Shown here: positions 25,965 through 34,020 of the stretch, in pieces
Layout of the letters: every line of letters starts with the position of its first letter
How positions within the stretch are numbered: position 1 is the stretch's first letter
From: Phenylobacterium sp.
GTDB lineage: Bacteria > Pseudomonadota > Alphaproteobacteria > Caulobacterales > Caulobacteraceae
Length of the DNA stretch: 64,000 nt
Assembly (NCBI RefSeq): GCF_030681155.1
Contig: NZ_JAUXXE010000021.1
Span: 90,855 to 154,854, forward strand
Direction of reading: 5' to 3'
Translations under genes and position numbers: made by a program
Notes under the pieces: generated by a model
What the model was told of the DNA's origin: nothing
What the model saw: the letters and a program-made list of their open reading frames with translations, nothing else
Database searches by the model: none

Positions 25965-27020
25965 CTAGCTAACCGGGCGAGCCATCGGCGTCAGAGCCTT
26001 GGCGGTCGCCTGCTGGCCGGCGTGCTGGCTGGCCGGCAGCGGGATCAGGCCGCGGCTCTGCAGATAACCGCCCTTGCCCGTCGCCGCATCGGAGACGAAC
26101 TCGTTGAGGTATTCCTGCAGGCCCTGGGTTACCCCGATATTGGCCTTCTTCACATAGATGAAGAGGCTGCGCGCCAGCGGATAGGAACCGTCGGCGATGG
26201 TGTTGGCCGAAGGCTTCACGCCGTTGACCGAGGCGCCTTTGATCCTGTCCATGTTCTCTTCGAGATAGGACCAGCCGAACACGCCGAGCGAACCAGGCGT
26301 CTTAGTCAGGGTGCCGACGATGGCGTTGTCGTTCTCGCCCGCGTCGATCCAGCCGTCCTTGCGCAGCGGATCGACGATCTGCTTGAACTTGGCTTCGTTG
26401 TTGGACCGCAGTTCCTCGGCGGTCGGATACTTCCGGGCGCCGGCTTCGATGCCCAGCTCCACGAAGGCGTCGCGGGTGCCCGAGGTGGGCGGCGGGCCAT
26501 AGACGTTGATGCGGTTGCCGGGCAGGCCGGTGCCGATCTCGTCCCAGGTCTTGTAGGGGTTGGGGACGAACTTGCCCTGGCGCAGCACGTTGGCGGCCAG
26601 GCCGAGATAGAGGTGCTCGGTCTTGAAGTTGTAGTCCGGGCCGTCCTTGTCGGTGGCGACCACGATGCCGTCGAAGCCGATCTTTATCGCGACGATGTCC
26701 TTCACGCCCTTGGCGGCGCAGGCATCGAATTCCGATTTCTTCATCGGACGCGAGGCGTTGGCGATGTCGGGGAACGCATCGCCCACGCCGCCGCAGAACA
26801 GCTTGATGCCGCCGCCGGTGCCCAGGCTTTCAACCTTGGGAGCCTTCTTGCCGGTCTTCTTGGCGAAGTTCTCGGCCACGCGGGTGGCGAACGGGAAGAC
26901 CGTCGATGAGCCGGCGGCCCAGACATAGTCACGAGCGGCATAGGCCGGAGCGGCCGCCGTCAGGGTGGTCGCCGCAGCCGCGGCGCAGAGGAGGGCCTTC
27001 TTGGCCAAGAGCTTTGTCAT
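25965..27020 (-). CDS. pstS: Periplasmic phosphate-binding protein (PstS family)
   Basis: A 351-residue solute-binding protein with a signal peptide ending at AAPAYAA. GSSTVFPFATRVAE and the later TSGTRDAFVELG are the phosphate-binding loops of PstS. ATG 27018-27020 was chosen because the signal peptide begins there; the frame opens 38 codons earlier. It lies 61 bases downstream of a phosphate porin gene on the same strand, and no PstCAB genes are adjacent. It probably delivers phosphate to a transporter encoded elsewhere. The pair is preceded by a Pho box. Confidence 0.85.
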   Translation of the reverse strand: MTKLLAKKALLCAAAAATTLTAAAPAYAARDYVWAAGSSTVFPFATRVAENFAKKTGKKAPKVESLGTGGGIKLFCGGVGDAFPDIANASRPMKKSEFDACAAKGVKDIVAIKIGFDGIVVATDKDGPDYNFKTEHLYLGLAANVLRQGKFVPNPYKTWDEIGTGLPGNRINVYGPPPTSGTRDAFVELGIEAGARKYPTAEELRSNNEAKFKQIVDPLRKDGWIDAGENDNAIVGTLTKTPGSLGVFGWSYLEENMDRIKGASVNGVKPSANTIADGSYPLARSLFIYVKKANIGVTQGLQEYLNEFVSDAATGKGGYLQSRGLIPLPASQHAGQQATAKALTPMARPVS

Positions 27021-27047
27021 GGAGGTCTCTTCTCGCAATGGAATGCG

Positions 27048-27068
27048 GGACGGCGCTGCGCGCCGTCC
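27048..27068 (-). terminator. Hairpin between porin and pstS genes
   Basis: GGACGGCG and CGCCGTCC pair around a 5-base loop. There is no T run on either side. It sits in the short porin-pstS spacer and may act as an mRNA processing or stability element that sets the ratio of the two products. Confidence 0.45.
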
Positions 27069-27081
27069 AGCCGGAAGGCTT

Positions 27082-28290
27082 TTAGAAGTCGAACTGAGCG
27101 CGGAACTGCAGCGTGTCGACGTCAACGTCAGCACCGAGGGCCTTGTTGTCGTTCTGCGACTTCGAGTAATTCGCCATGAACCGAACGTAGGGGTGGGGAT
27201 ACCAGTTGGCCCCCACGGTCCAGGCCGAGTACTCGCCAGCGGTCGCCGGGATGTTGAAGTTGGTCAGATCGACATTGTCGTAGCGGACGGCCAATTCAAG
27301 CGCGCCGAAGCCGCCGCTGGTGATGGGGTTCAGGATCTTGGTGCGACCCAACTCGCCCTTTTTGACGTCCAGGTTTCGCATTTCTCCGGTCACGAACCAT
27401 GAACCGGAGACGTAGTAGGTGCTAAAGTCGCTAGACACGTTAGCGATGCGATCCACATCGGCGGTCGCCCACTCGGCCTGAACCGAGAACGGGCCGTGGA
27501 TGTAAAGCCCCTCCAGACCGATCATCTTATCGGAGACGCCAACCGCGCCTGTAGTCACGAAGCGCGCGCCGTAATTGGTGTTGTTGCGCGTCTGATATGT
27601 CAGATTGGCTTGGTCTTGTCGGTCGCGGTAGCGAGCCCAGGCGCCGACATGAAGCTTGTCGCGGTCGCCGTTCACCGGAACCCAAGTGACGCGGCCGTTA
27701 ACGCCTAGAAGCTCGTTACCGCCGTTAGCGGTGGCGGTCGGGTCAGCGTTGTTCAACGAGTCGCCGGAAATCGATGCCGCGGCGGTCCAGGTCTCGCCGT
27801 TGGCCTTGACCGAGACATTCATCACCCGGCCAATGTCGAGCACGTCGTTGTACGGACCGCGCTCCATGAAGGTTGTATAGCGCGACGAAGAAATGTTCTC
27901 GAACGACACGGTTTTGAAGTTACCGGCCATGATCGAAAGGTTGTCTGTTGGCTTGTATTCGAGGATCAGATCTTCCCAGTTCGCCGAACCGCCGGCCACA
28001 GTGAACTCTGCCTTGTAAGCCCAGTTCGCGTTCCAGGTGCCTTCGACGCCCAGGCGGGCCGTGCGCAGACGGGTGACGTTGGCCTCGTAGCCGGTCCCGT
28101 TTTCGCGTTCGACATTCTGATTGACAAAATCTTGGTAGACGCGGCCGCGGACCTTGAACGTCAGGGTGTCATTCTGAAATTGCGGCGCGCCCTTCCAAGC
28201 GGTAGTCGTGTCTTGTGCGTTGGCGGCGGTCGCGCCTGCCAAGATAACGCCTAGCGCTGCTCCGGCGCAAAGCGTGGCTTTGATTGTCAT
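27082..28290 (-). CDS. Phosphate/polyphosphate-selective porin (OprO/OprP family)
   Basis: A 402-residue outer-membrane beta-barrel with a signal peptide ending ATAANAQ. The sequence alternates aromatic and polar residues throughout and ends in AQFDF, a terminal Phe as needed for barrel assembly. VRGRVYQDFVNQN, RLGVEGTWNANWAYKAEFTV and LIMAGN-type strands (here LSIMAGNFKTVSFEN) are typical of the OprO/P family. ATG 28288-28290 was chosen for the signal peptide. It probably forms an operon with pstS downstream, giving outer-membrane entry and periplasmic capture of phosphate. Confidence 0.82.
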   Translation of the reverse strand: MTIKATLCAGAALGVILAGATAANAQDTTTAWKGAPQFQNDTLTFKVRGRVYQDFVNQNVERENGTGYEANVTRLRTARLGVEGTWNANWAYKAEFTVAGGSANWEDLILEYKPTDNLSIMAGNFKTVSFENISSSRYTTFMERGPYNDVLDIGRVMNVSVKANGETWTAAASISGDSLNNADPTATANGGNELLGVNGRVTWVPVNGDRDKLHVGAWARYRDRQDQANLTYQTRNNTNYGARFVTTGAVGVSDKMIGLEGLYIHGPFSVQAEWATADVDRIANVSSDFSTYYVSGSWFVTGEMRNLDVKKGELGRTKILNPITSGGFGALELAVRYDNVDLTNFNIPATAGEYSAWTVGANWYPHPYVRFMANYSKSQNDNKALGADVDVDTLQFRAQFDF

Positions 28291-28351
28291 ATTGGACCCT
28301 TTGAAATCCCCGCGCCCCTCGAGCGTCTGGGGGTCCAATAACGACGGCCGA

Positions 28352-28379
28352 TGACTGTCCCTTGACGTTATGGTGACGG
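28352..28379 (-). promoter_or_regulatory. Pho box (PhoB-binding repeats) upstream of porin-pstS
   Basis: On the minus strand GTCA occurs three times in exact 11-bp register (complements at 28374-28377, 28363-28366 and 28352-28355), each in an (a/c)nGTCA(a/c/t) context. Direct repeats with 11-bp spacing are the PhoB-binding pattern. The box ends about 62 bases upstream of the porin start, a fitting place for activation under phosphate limitation. Confidence 0.68.
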
Positions 28380-29056
28380 TTCGAAAATGAACCCGCGACG
28401 GAAATGTGACTGCATGGACTGGTTTGGGCGCAAGCTTTCAGGCCGACCAAAACATTCTCGATAATACGAGGGGCTCGCCCAGTTTCAGCGGTTCGCGATG
28501 TGATCCAGCGGAAAGCCCCGTTGAGACAGAAACCCTGAGGCGCTCGGACAGAACCTCTGGATCATTTCCGCCCTTGTTCACGGATTTTGTCCCCGTCAGA
28601 GAGTTTGTCCTGACCGGATTGTCCGCTGCGGGATCACCTCGCCCATGTGGTGAAGCCAGGACGGCTTGCGCTCATGTCGCTCTTCCATGTCTACAACGGC
28701 GCTCCTCGGAGTAGGCGATGTCGCTGACCCAATGCTTAGCCACTTCTTGACTGAATTGAATACGATTGCGGCGGCCCAGCCCCCGCCGAACGGAGTGCGT
28801 CGAATTTGAGCGGTCCCTGTTAGGACGTGCGGCTCGGCGGCGCGTCGCCCAACCAAAGAAGAGTTGGGGCGTCCATACAGATCGTCGATGTCGAGCCCGC
28901 GGCGGTGATGTCACGACGTGAGGCCGACGAGCGATTAGGTTCTGCGCGGCAATGGCCCCACATTGATCCAGACAGACTTATCGGCAGTTCCAGTGGCGCG
29001 GCGCGTCGTGGACTGGCGGTCTCGATTTGTTTGCATTTATCAGGCAACGCTGAGGC
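28380..29056. other. About 680 bases without a supportable gene
   Basis: Several short frames are open, but none has protein-like composition throughout. A dispersed repeat lies at 28509-28547. On the minus strand around 28690-28770 the translation EVAKHWVSDIAYSEERR faintly resembles the HWVLDV-F-ED end of ISAs1-family transposases, so a transposase scrap may be buried here. That reading is weak. Confidence 0.4.
28509..28547 (-). repeat. Dispersed repeat B, copy 1
   Basis: Read on the minus strand it contains CAGGGTTTCTGTCTCAACGG, with CCGAGCG just before. It aligns with 31444-31485 on the plus strand (CAGAGTTTCTGTCTCAGCGG) with a few mismatches. The two copies flank the toxin-antitoxin pair and racemase pseudogene in opposite orientation. 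Confidence 0.6.
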
Positions 29057-30232
29057 ATGCGGGTTAATCCGGAAATCATGAGCTGGGCGCGGACAACGGC
29101 AGGGCTGGACCTCGCCGCCGCCGCCGCACGCCTTGGTTTCCGGGATGGCCGTAAGGGTACGGCGGAAGAGCGTTTGGCCGGACTTGAGTCGGGCCAGGAC
29201 GAACCAAGCCGCCCTACGTTGCTGAAGATGGCGGCGGTCTATCGCCGCCCACTGCTAAGCTTCTACCTGCCCGCAGCCCCCGTGCAGGCGGAGCGGGGCG
29301 AGGACTTCCGCACACTGCCTGAAGAGCAACGCGTCAACAGCGCAGCGTCGATAGATGCGCTCGTCCGAGACATCCGCGCGCGCCAAAGCGAGGTGAGAGG
29401 TCTCCTCGAGGAAGAAGAGGCTCCACAGATCGCAGCAGTGGCGGCAAGCAGTCGCAATGACGGGGCCGCTGCGGTCGCTGCGCGCCTCGCCGAATGGCTG
29501 CAGTTTGATCTGGCGGCGTTCAGGCATGAGCGCACCGTCGAAGCCGCCTTCAGTTATCTTCGCGCGGCCGCCGAACGCAACGGCGTCTTCGTTTTGCTTA
29601 TGGGGAACCTCGGTTCTCACCATAGCGCTATCGATCCCGAAGCTTTTCGCGGCTTTGCGCTTGCGGACCCCATCGCCCCCTTCGTCGTGATCAACGACCA
29701 GGACGCTAAGGTCGCCTGGGCCTTCACGTTGATCCACGAATTGGCCCACATCGCCATCGGCGCCACCGGCATCAGCGGAGGGAGTCCTGAAGTCTTGGTC
29801 GAGGCGTTTTGCAACGAGGTTGCAGGTGAGATCCTGCTGCCCCGCGCGGAACTAGAACTCTTCCCGGTTGCTGTCGACGATGCGGTCCTGCGGAAAGACA
29901 TCACCGACTTCGCCGTGCTGCGCAACGTTAGCCGACAGATGGTCGTCTACCGGCTGCGGCTCATCGGCCGAGTGGGGTTGTTGCGGTGGCGAGAGATCAG
30001 CCGCGTCTTCCGGGAAGATTATCTCCGCGACCGTGACGAGCGTCGCGCCCGTGAACGTGGGGCAGACGGTCCCAGCTACTACGTGGTTCGACGTCACCGA
30101 GTAGGGGCCGCCCTGTTGCAGCTGGTTCGTCGAAACCTCGATGAAGGCGCACTGACACCGACCAGAGCCGGGAAGATTCTCGGGGTGAAGGCCAGGAACG
30201 TAGAGCCGTTGTTCGCCGGAGCGGCGATCTGA
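29057..30232 (+). CDS. XRE-ImmA/IrrE metalloprotease-type antitoxin
   Basis: A 391-residue protein. The N-terminus (about 1-70) has a degenerate helix-turn-helix (SWARTTAGLDLAAAAARLGF). The central domain has the zinc-protease motif HELAH (His227, Glu228, His231) and a distant EAFCNEVAGEILLP, the usual Glu-containing helix of ImmA/IrrE (COG2856) peptidases. Its partner, the DUF4411 PIN-like gene, begins one base after its stop. This pairing is a known toxin-antitoxin arrangement in which the XRE-COG2856 protein is the antitoxin. The protease may degrade itself or a repressor under stress. Confidence 0.82.
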   Translation: MRVNPEIMSWARTTAGLDLAAAAARLGFRDGRKGTAEERLAGLESGQDEPSRPTLLKMAAVYRRPLLSFYLPAAPVQAERGEDFRTLPEEQRVNSAASIDALVRDIRARQSEVRGLLEEEEAPQIAAVAASSRNDGAAAVAARLAEWLQFDLAAFRHERTVEAAFSYLRAAAERNGVFVLLMGNLGSHHSAIDPEAFRGFALADPIAPFVVINDQDAKVAWAFTLIHELAHIAIGATGISGGSPEVLVEAFCNEVAGEILLPRAELELFPVAVDDAVLRKDITDFAVLRNVSRQMVVYRLRLIGRVGLLRWREISRVFREDYLRDRDERRARERGADGPSYYVVRRHRVGAALLQLVRRNLDEGALTPTRAGKILGVKARNVEPLFAGAAI

Positions 30233-30233
30233 C

Positions 30234-30746
30234 GTGATCTATCTCATCGACGCGAACGTCCTAATCACGGCCCACAACACCTATTACCCAGTCGACCGGG
30301 TGCCTGAGTTCTGGGACTGGCTGCTGCACCAGGCCAAGGCCGGCGTGGTCAAAATGCCCATCGAAGTGTTCGAAGAGGTCATGGAAGGATCGGGTGACGA
30401 GGAGAAAGACCAGCTTCTCGGTTGGCTGAATGGAGAGGGTGTGAGGGCCGCGCTGGTCCTCGACGGCGAGGCTGATATCGCGCTGGTTCAGCAGGTTCTG
30501 ACGACTGCCTACGCCGCCGATCTCGACGACATCGAACTCGAGACGATAGGGCGCGACCCCTTTCTGATCGCTCAGGGATTGGCGGCTCCGGCGGTCAGAA
30601 CGGTCGTCTCAAATGAAGTCTCGAAAAATACGCAGCAGCGCGCCCGCCGGAAAATTCCCGACGCGTGTCGTGATGTTGGCGTGGCCTGCTGCAACACCTT
30701 CGCCATGCTCAAGGCGTTGGACTGGCGCACCGGCTGGAGAACCTAG
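30234..30746 (+). CDS. DUF4411 PIN-like toxin
   Basis: A 170-residue protein starting at GTG 30234. The opening YLIDANVLITAHNTYY holds the first acidic residue of a PIN-type nuclease site. FWDWLLHQAKAGVVKMPIEVFEE and the later DPFLIAQGLA supply further acidic positions, and KIPDACRDVGVACCNTFAMLK matches the C-terminal DUF4411 region. PIN toxins cleave RNA. The one-base gap from the upstream antitoxin indicates an operon. Confidence 0.8.
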   Translation: MIYLIDANVLITAHNTYYPVDRVPEFWDWLLHQAKAGVVKMPIEVFEEVMEGSGDEEKDQLLGWLNGEGVRAALVLDGEADIALVQQVLTTAYAADLDDIELETIGRDPFLIAQGLAAPAVRTVVSNEVSKNTQQRARRKIPDACRDVGVACCNTFAMLKALDWRTGWRT

Positions 30747-30918
30747 TCAGCGGGCTAAGGCGCAGGGTGCCTATGCCTATCGAGCCAGCGCCGGCTGCTG
30801 GCAGCGGTTCGCCGATTGACGGGCCTGCGATGGTCTCCTGTTGCCAAGTCGAGAATTTCTGACCTCGATCTGGAAGCCGAAGATGCTAGGCGCGCGGCTT
30901 GTGCAGTAAGAGATCAGC

Positions 30919-31390
30919 CATGCGTACCATCGGACTTTTCGGGGGATGAGCTTCGAGGGCTAGGCGAACTACTACCGTCTCATCAATGAGGCGATGCGCT
31001 CGCGGCTGGGTGTACTGAACTCGGCGGACAGCGTGCTACGCTCGTTGAATTTCGCGACCATCGTTGAGATGCAGACAAGCGGGCGTTGGGAGCCGCCGGA
31101 GCCTATCTCGCGCCGGCGGCTCAGGGAGTGGAGAATGCGGGAGCCCACTGCATCCTGATCTGCGCGGTCGCAATGCACCTCGTGGCCGATACCGTGGAGG
31201 CGGCGATGAGCGTTCCCTTCATTCACATCATCGACGAGACCGCTCGGCGGCTGACCGAGGCCGGTTACCGGCGGCCGCTGCTCATCGCCACGCGGTACAC
31301 GATGGAGGACGGCTTCAACCAAACGCGTATGGCCCTGCATGGCGTAGAGGTCATCACCCCTGGTGCTGAGGGTCGGCGTCATCGGACACT
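30919..31390 (+). pseudogene. Decayed aspartate/glutamate racemase
   Basis: The start MRTIGLFGG (ATG 30919) is followed by a stop. In the next frame come SFEG, a stop, ANYYRLINEAMRSRLG and VLRSLNFATIVEMQ, and a further frame change leads to ENAGAHCILICAVAMH, VPFIHIIDETA and ATRYTMEDGF. Together these follow the order of Asp/Glu racemases (GGMSWE, YYRLIN, CTNTMH, H-AD, TMEQ-F). The C-terminal third is missing: similarity ends at about 31370 next to a motif shared with position 1729. At least two frame changes and in-frame stops mean it is not functional. Confidence 0.72.
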
Positions 31391-31735
31391 GAAAAGTAAC
31401 ACGTGAGAAGGACTGTTATCGCGTCTAGAGCCCAAGCTGCTGTCCAAGCGGTTCAGAGTTTCTGTCTCAGCGGGCGCTCGCCGCTCAGGTTCCAGAGCAC
31501 ACCTGCCCAGGGAGCCACAGTCGTCAATGGTGGGTTGCTGAAGCAAGTCTGAGGTCTCAGAAGGGTCCAAGTCGATCACCAAAGTGTCGCGCGCAATCCG
31601 ACATTGGCCCCTCCGCCGGCGAACCGGCACGGGCATATCGTCGATTTTCTGAACGGAAACTGTAGGGTCGTCGAACATCTGGCCGATCCAGGGGGCAGGA
31701 TCGAGTTCAATATGAAGCGCGTGTGTGGGTGTTGA
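31391..31735. other. Intergenic stretch with IS-end-like motif and repeat B
   Basis: The left part (31393-31410, AAAGTAACACGTGAGAAG) matches 1729-1746 with one mismatch and borders the truncated racemase. A dispersed repeat follows at 31444-31485. No gene can be supported in the remainder, although a minus-strand frame stays open across it. Confidence 0.5.
31444..31485 (+). repeat. Dispersed repeat B, copy 2
   Basis: CAGAGTTTCTGTCTCAGCGG with CCAAGCGG before it and CGCCGCT after it. It is homologous to the minus-strand copy at 28509-28547. Confidence 0.6.
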
Positions 31736-32362
31736 ATGCGAAGCGTACTGATTGTTGCCTTCTTGGTCGTTTCGTCGCCGGCTCTGGCTCAAACCAAAAT
31801 GGACAAGCCGACCGCGCGGGCGGCTTCCGAGGCGCTCATCGCTAAAGCTGACGCGGGCGGAATCTTTACGCCGGGGGCGTGGGAATGGGGTCCGACTGCC
31901 CGCCACGCGCGTAGCGGTATGCTGTGCTTGTTTGCTTCAAACGCGTCTGCAAACTCAATCACGATCAATGATCCAAAACCCTCGCGGGGAGACGACGTGA
32001 ACTGCCGCACGATTGTCGGCGGCGCGATCTTCTCCCACTTCGCAAGTCGTGCATCACTTGTGGGAGGATACCCAAACGTCGTCGCGATGGCTCCGCAGGC
32101 GCTCAAGGCTCGACTTGGCGACGTAAAGCCCTACTCGGGCAAGACCTTTGATCTTCCGGCCAAGGAGATGCCGCCACTCCACATCGAGCGGTTCGTGACT
32201 GATCAGCGGGGAGCGTTGCTCTACGAGCGAGTGGCGGTGATGGACATGGGCGATTGGGTCATAACCCAGCGCGTGACCGCCCCGATCGCAAGTGGTCCAG
32301 CGGCAGACCGACTGGCTGGAATAAATCTGGGGGCGATCGCGGCCAGCATGCGCTCTCAATAG
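31736..32362 (+). CDS. Secreted protein of unknown function
   Basis: A 208-residue protein with a clear signal peptide (MRSVLIVAFLVVSSPALAQ, cleavage about residue 19). Two Cys residues occur in the mature part (CLFASNAS and DDVNCRT) and might pair. HIERFVTDQRGALLYERVAV followed by DWVITQRV reads as beta-rich. I recognise no family. It is flanked by dispersed repeats and is probably cargo of the island. Confidence 0.65.
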   Translation: MRSVLIVAFLVVSSPALAQTKMDKPTARAASEALIAKADAGGIFTPGAWEWGPTARHARSGMLCLFASNASANSITINDPKPSRGDDVNCRTIVGGAIFSHFASRASLVGGYPNVVAMAPQALKARLGDVKPYSGKTFDLPAKEMPPLHIERFVTDQRGALLYERVAVMDMGDWVITQRVTAPIASGPAADRLAGINLGAIAASMRSQ

Positions 32363-32453
32363 TCATCAGCTTCACGCCATTCGCTATCACCCCGCCATCC
32401 AGACAAGAAAGCCTCGTTCAGGCCTTGGGTCGATTTGGAGGTGGCCGCGTCAG

Positions 32454-32536
32454 TGGCCGAAAGCTGCTACCGCCTTTCGGCGGCTCTGGTCGTGGGCCGT
32501 CCTCAGAGGGGGCGAGGTAGCCCCCTTGGACCTTTA
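32454..32536 (+). repeat. Dispersed palindromic repeat A, full copy
   Basis: Left part: AAGCTGCTACCGCC followed by TTTCGGCGGCTC, a short palindrome. Right part: GAGGTAGCCCCCTTGGACCT. Both parts recur in inverted orientation at 34318-34404, and the left part also at 1061-1094. In translation the repeat reads VQGGYLAP on the minus strand, so it can extend neighbouring reading frames. The element resembles REP-type repeats of Caulobacterales intergenic DNA. Confidence 0.65.
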
Positions 32537-32677
32537 TGCGCGGGCGGCTTTTTCGGATCTTCGCTTTAGCAGCCGGGCGATCTCGATCCGGCCTAGATCC
32601 CCAAAGTTTCATGGCTCAAATTACCTGAAATGCTGTGCACGAAACTGTTCGATCTGTTCCATTTCGCTCGCGCAATC

Positions 32678-32929
32678 CTAATCGAAATCGCCCACGGCGA
32701 TGTGGTCGAGATAGCGCCAAACGGCCGTCGCATCTCCCGCTTTCACCATGGCTTCAGCGGTGCGCAGGCCGAACGCCGGGATCGATTGCGCCCGGTGCCA
32801 CACCCTTGCGGCGGGGCTGCCGCACGCCCAGCTCTCGACCCGTCCGATGATCTGACTCGGCGGCGCGACATAGTGCTGTAGGGCGCTCCAGCCGCAGGTG
32901 AAAACAATGTCTAACCTTCTGAGCCGCAA
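32678..32929 (-). CDS. Possible small hypothetical protein
   Basis: An 83-residue frame with acceptable composition and a C-terminal half (AEAMVKAGDATAVWRYLDHIAVG) that resembles small alphaproteobacterial proteins with an AGD...W...I pattern (DUF6961-like). The N-terminal part is poorer and the start is uncertain. No ribosome site is convincing. The 32363-33343 interval otherwise holds only repeat A and the candidate oriT. Confidence 0.35.
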   Translation of the reverse strand: MRLRRLDIVFTCGWSALQHYVAPPSQIIGRVESWACGSPAARVWHRAQSIPAFGLRTAEAMVKAGDATAVWRYLDHIAVGDFD

Positions 32930-33049
32930 TGACCCTCAAAGATTACGCGATGATTCCACTTTCCGAGGCCCATCAAGGCGTTCCGCGCGATTTGACTATC
33001 GTTGTGTTTTCACTCCCCAGAGGCCGGTTTGAAATCAATTAGAAAAATC

Positions 33050-33100
33050 AACGACCTGACGCGCCCCTAGGGTGCGTATGGTGTGTGTGCTGATTTAAGG
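33050..33100 (+). other. oriT: Candidate origin of transfer (MOB-F type nic region)
   Basis: ACGCGCCC (33059-33066) and GGGTGCGT (33070-33077) form an 8-bp hairpin with one G-T pair. ATGGTGT then GTGTGCTGATTTAAGG follow. From memory, the R388 nic region has the same plan: a hairpin ending GGTGCGT, seven bases to the nick, then a GATTTAAGGAT block. The F nick context GGTGT/GGTGC also matches here. The predicted nick is between 33084 and 33085. A TraK-like gene follows 260 bases downstream, but no relaxase is in the window. Confidence 0.55.
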
Positions 33101-33343
33101 GATTCCAGCGCTCAGGCTCATCGGAAAGCGGGCCTCAAAAGGGGGTCTTCGACCTCAAAAAGGGGGTCTCAACCCAGCACCGAGGGCAGCAGGCCAATCG
33201 TTGGCCAAAGCCTCAACACCTTCAAACAAATCGCAGTCAAAATATGGATGGTCCGCAACAAAATCTGAACAATTTTGGATAGCATCTGGACGAAAAATGG
33301 CTCTTTGATAGACGAGGTTAGTTAGTCGGGGCGGGCAAATGCC

Positions 33344-33781
33344 ATGAGCGAAAAAAGGGTCAGTGGGGCGGTTGCGCGTGAGCGCTTTTCCGCGGCTTTT
33401 GCAGATCGCCCGCGCCGCAGCTTAGCCGCCGAGGTGCGAGCGCAGCTGCCAGAAATCGAGAAGCGTCTCGCCGATGGCTATGGCTATGACGCGGTCGTCG
33501 CCGCCTTTGCGGAGATTGGAATCAAGACGGATGTGGCGACGCTTCACACCTACGTCTATCGCGCGCGACGCGGGCGCAAGGCTCGCGCGGCCCCCATCGC
33601 TCCCCCCAACGTTATAGCCGCTATCGGCGACAAGACGGCGGCCCCCGCGCCCGTTGAGCCGACGCGGGAGGTCGAGAGTCAGCCGCCCTCGTTTGAGGAT
33701 GCAATGGATCCGAAAAAGCGCGCGGAGCGAGCGAACAAGTACCTGCAACACAAGCCTTTGATCCGCCCAAAGCGGCAATAG
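33344..33781 (+). CDS. TraK-like conjugation accessory protein
   Basis: A 145-residue basic protein. EVRAQLPEIEKRLADGYGYDAVVAAFAEIG followed by VATLHTYVYRARRG resembles the DNA-binding core of RP4 TraK-type proteins (helix-loop with AGY...W..L...G....YxTF..YV). The C-terminal half is Pro/Ala-rich and ends basic (KPLIRPKRQ). TraK binds oriT and assists relaxation. The gene sits just downstream of a candidate oriT, which supports the reading, but no other transfer gene is next to it. Confidence 0.6.
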   Translation: MSEKRVSGAVARERFSAAFADRPRRSLAAEVRAQLPEIEKRLADGYGYDAVVAAFAEIGIKTDVATLHTYVYRARRGRKARAAPIAPPNVIAAIGDKTAAPAPVEPTREVESQPPSFEDAMDPKKRAERANKYLQHKPLIRPKRQ

Positions 33782-34020
33782 GCCCCATTGAGGCCAGGCT
33801 ACCGCGCAGAAAGCACAAGTTTATCCCGTTGCATCATGTGAGCGCAGTTCGTCCAATGCGCGTACTCGTTGCCACGAGCGGACCTAAATCGGTGATGCAC
33901 TAGCTTGTGCTAAGTCGGGGCCTCAGACGGCAGACTGCCGTCAGTCCTCGCTATCTTCGGCCGGAGGATTCAAATTTGGCAATTTTTCGGACGTCGACGG
34001 CTTTGCAGTTGGAGCGCGCT

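Noticed and set aside
28596..28914. Short minus-strand frames possibly from an ISAs1-type transposase
   Set aside because: Only one short stretch (HWVSDIAYSEE) resembles the family. That is too little for a feature call, so it is mentioned only in the gap note.
32630..32881. Plus-strand frames opposite the small minus-strand gene
   Set aside because: Composition is worse than the minus-strand frame and no motif is present.
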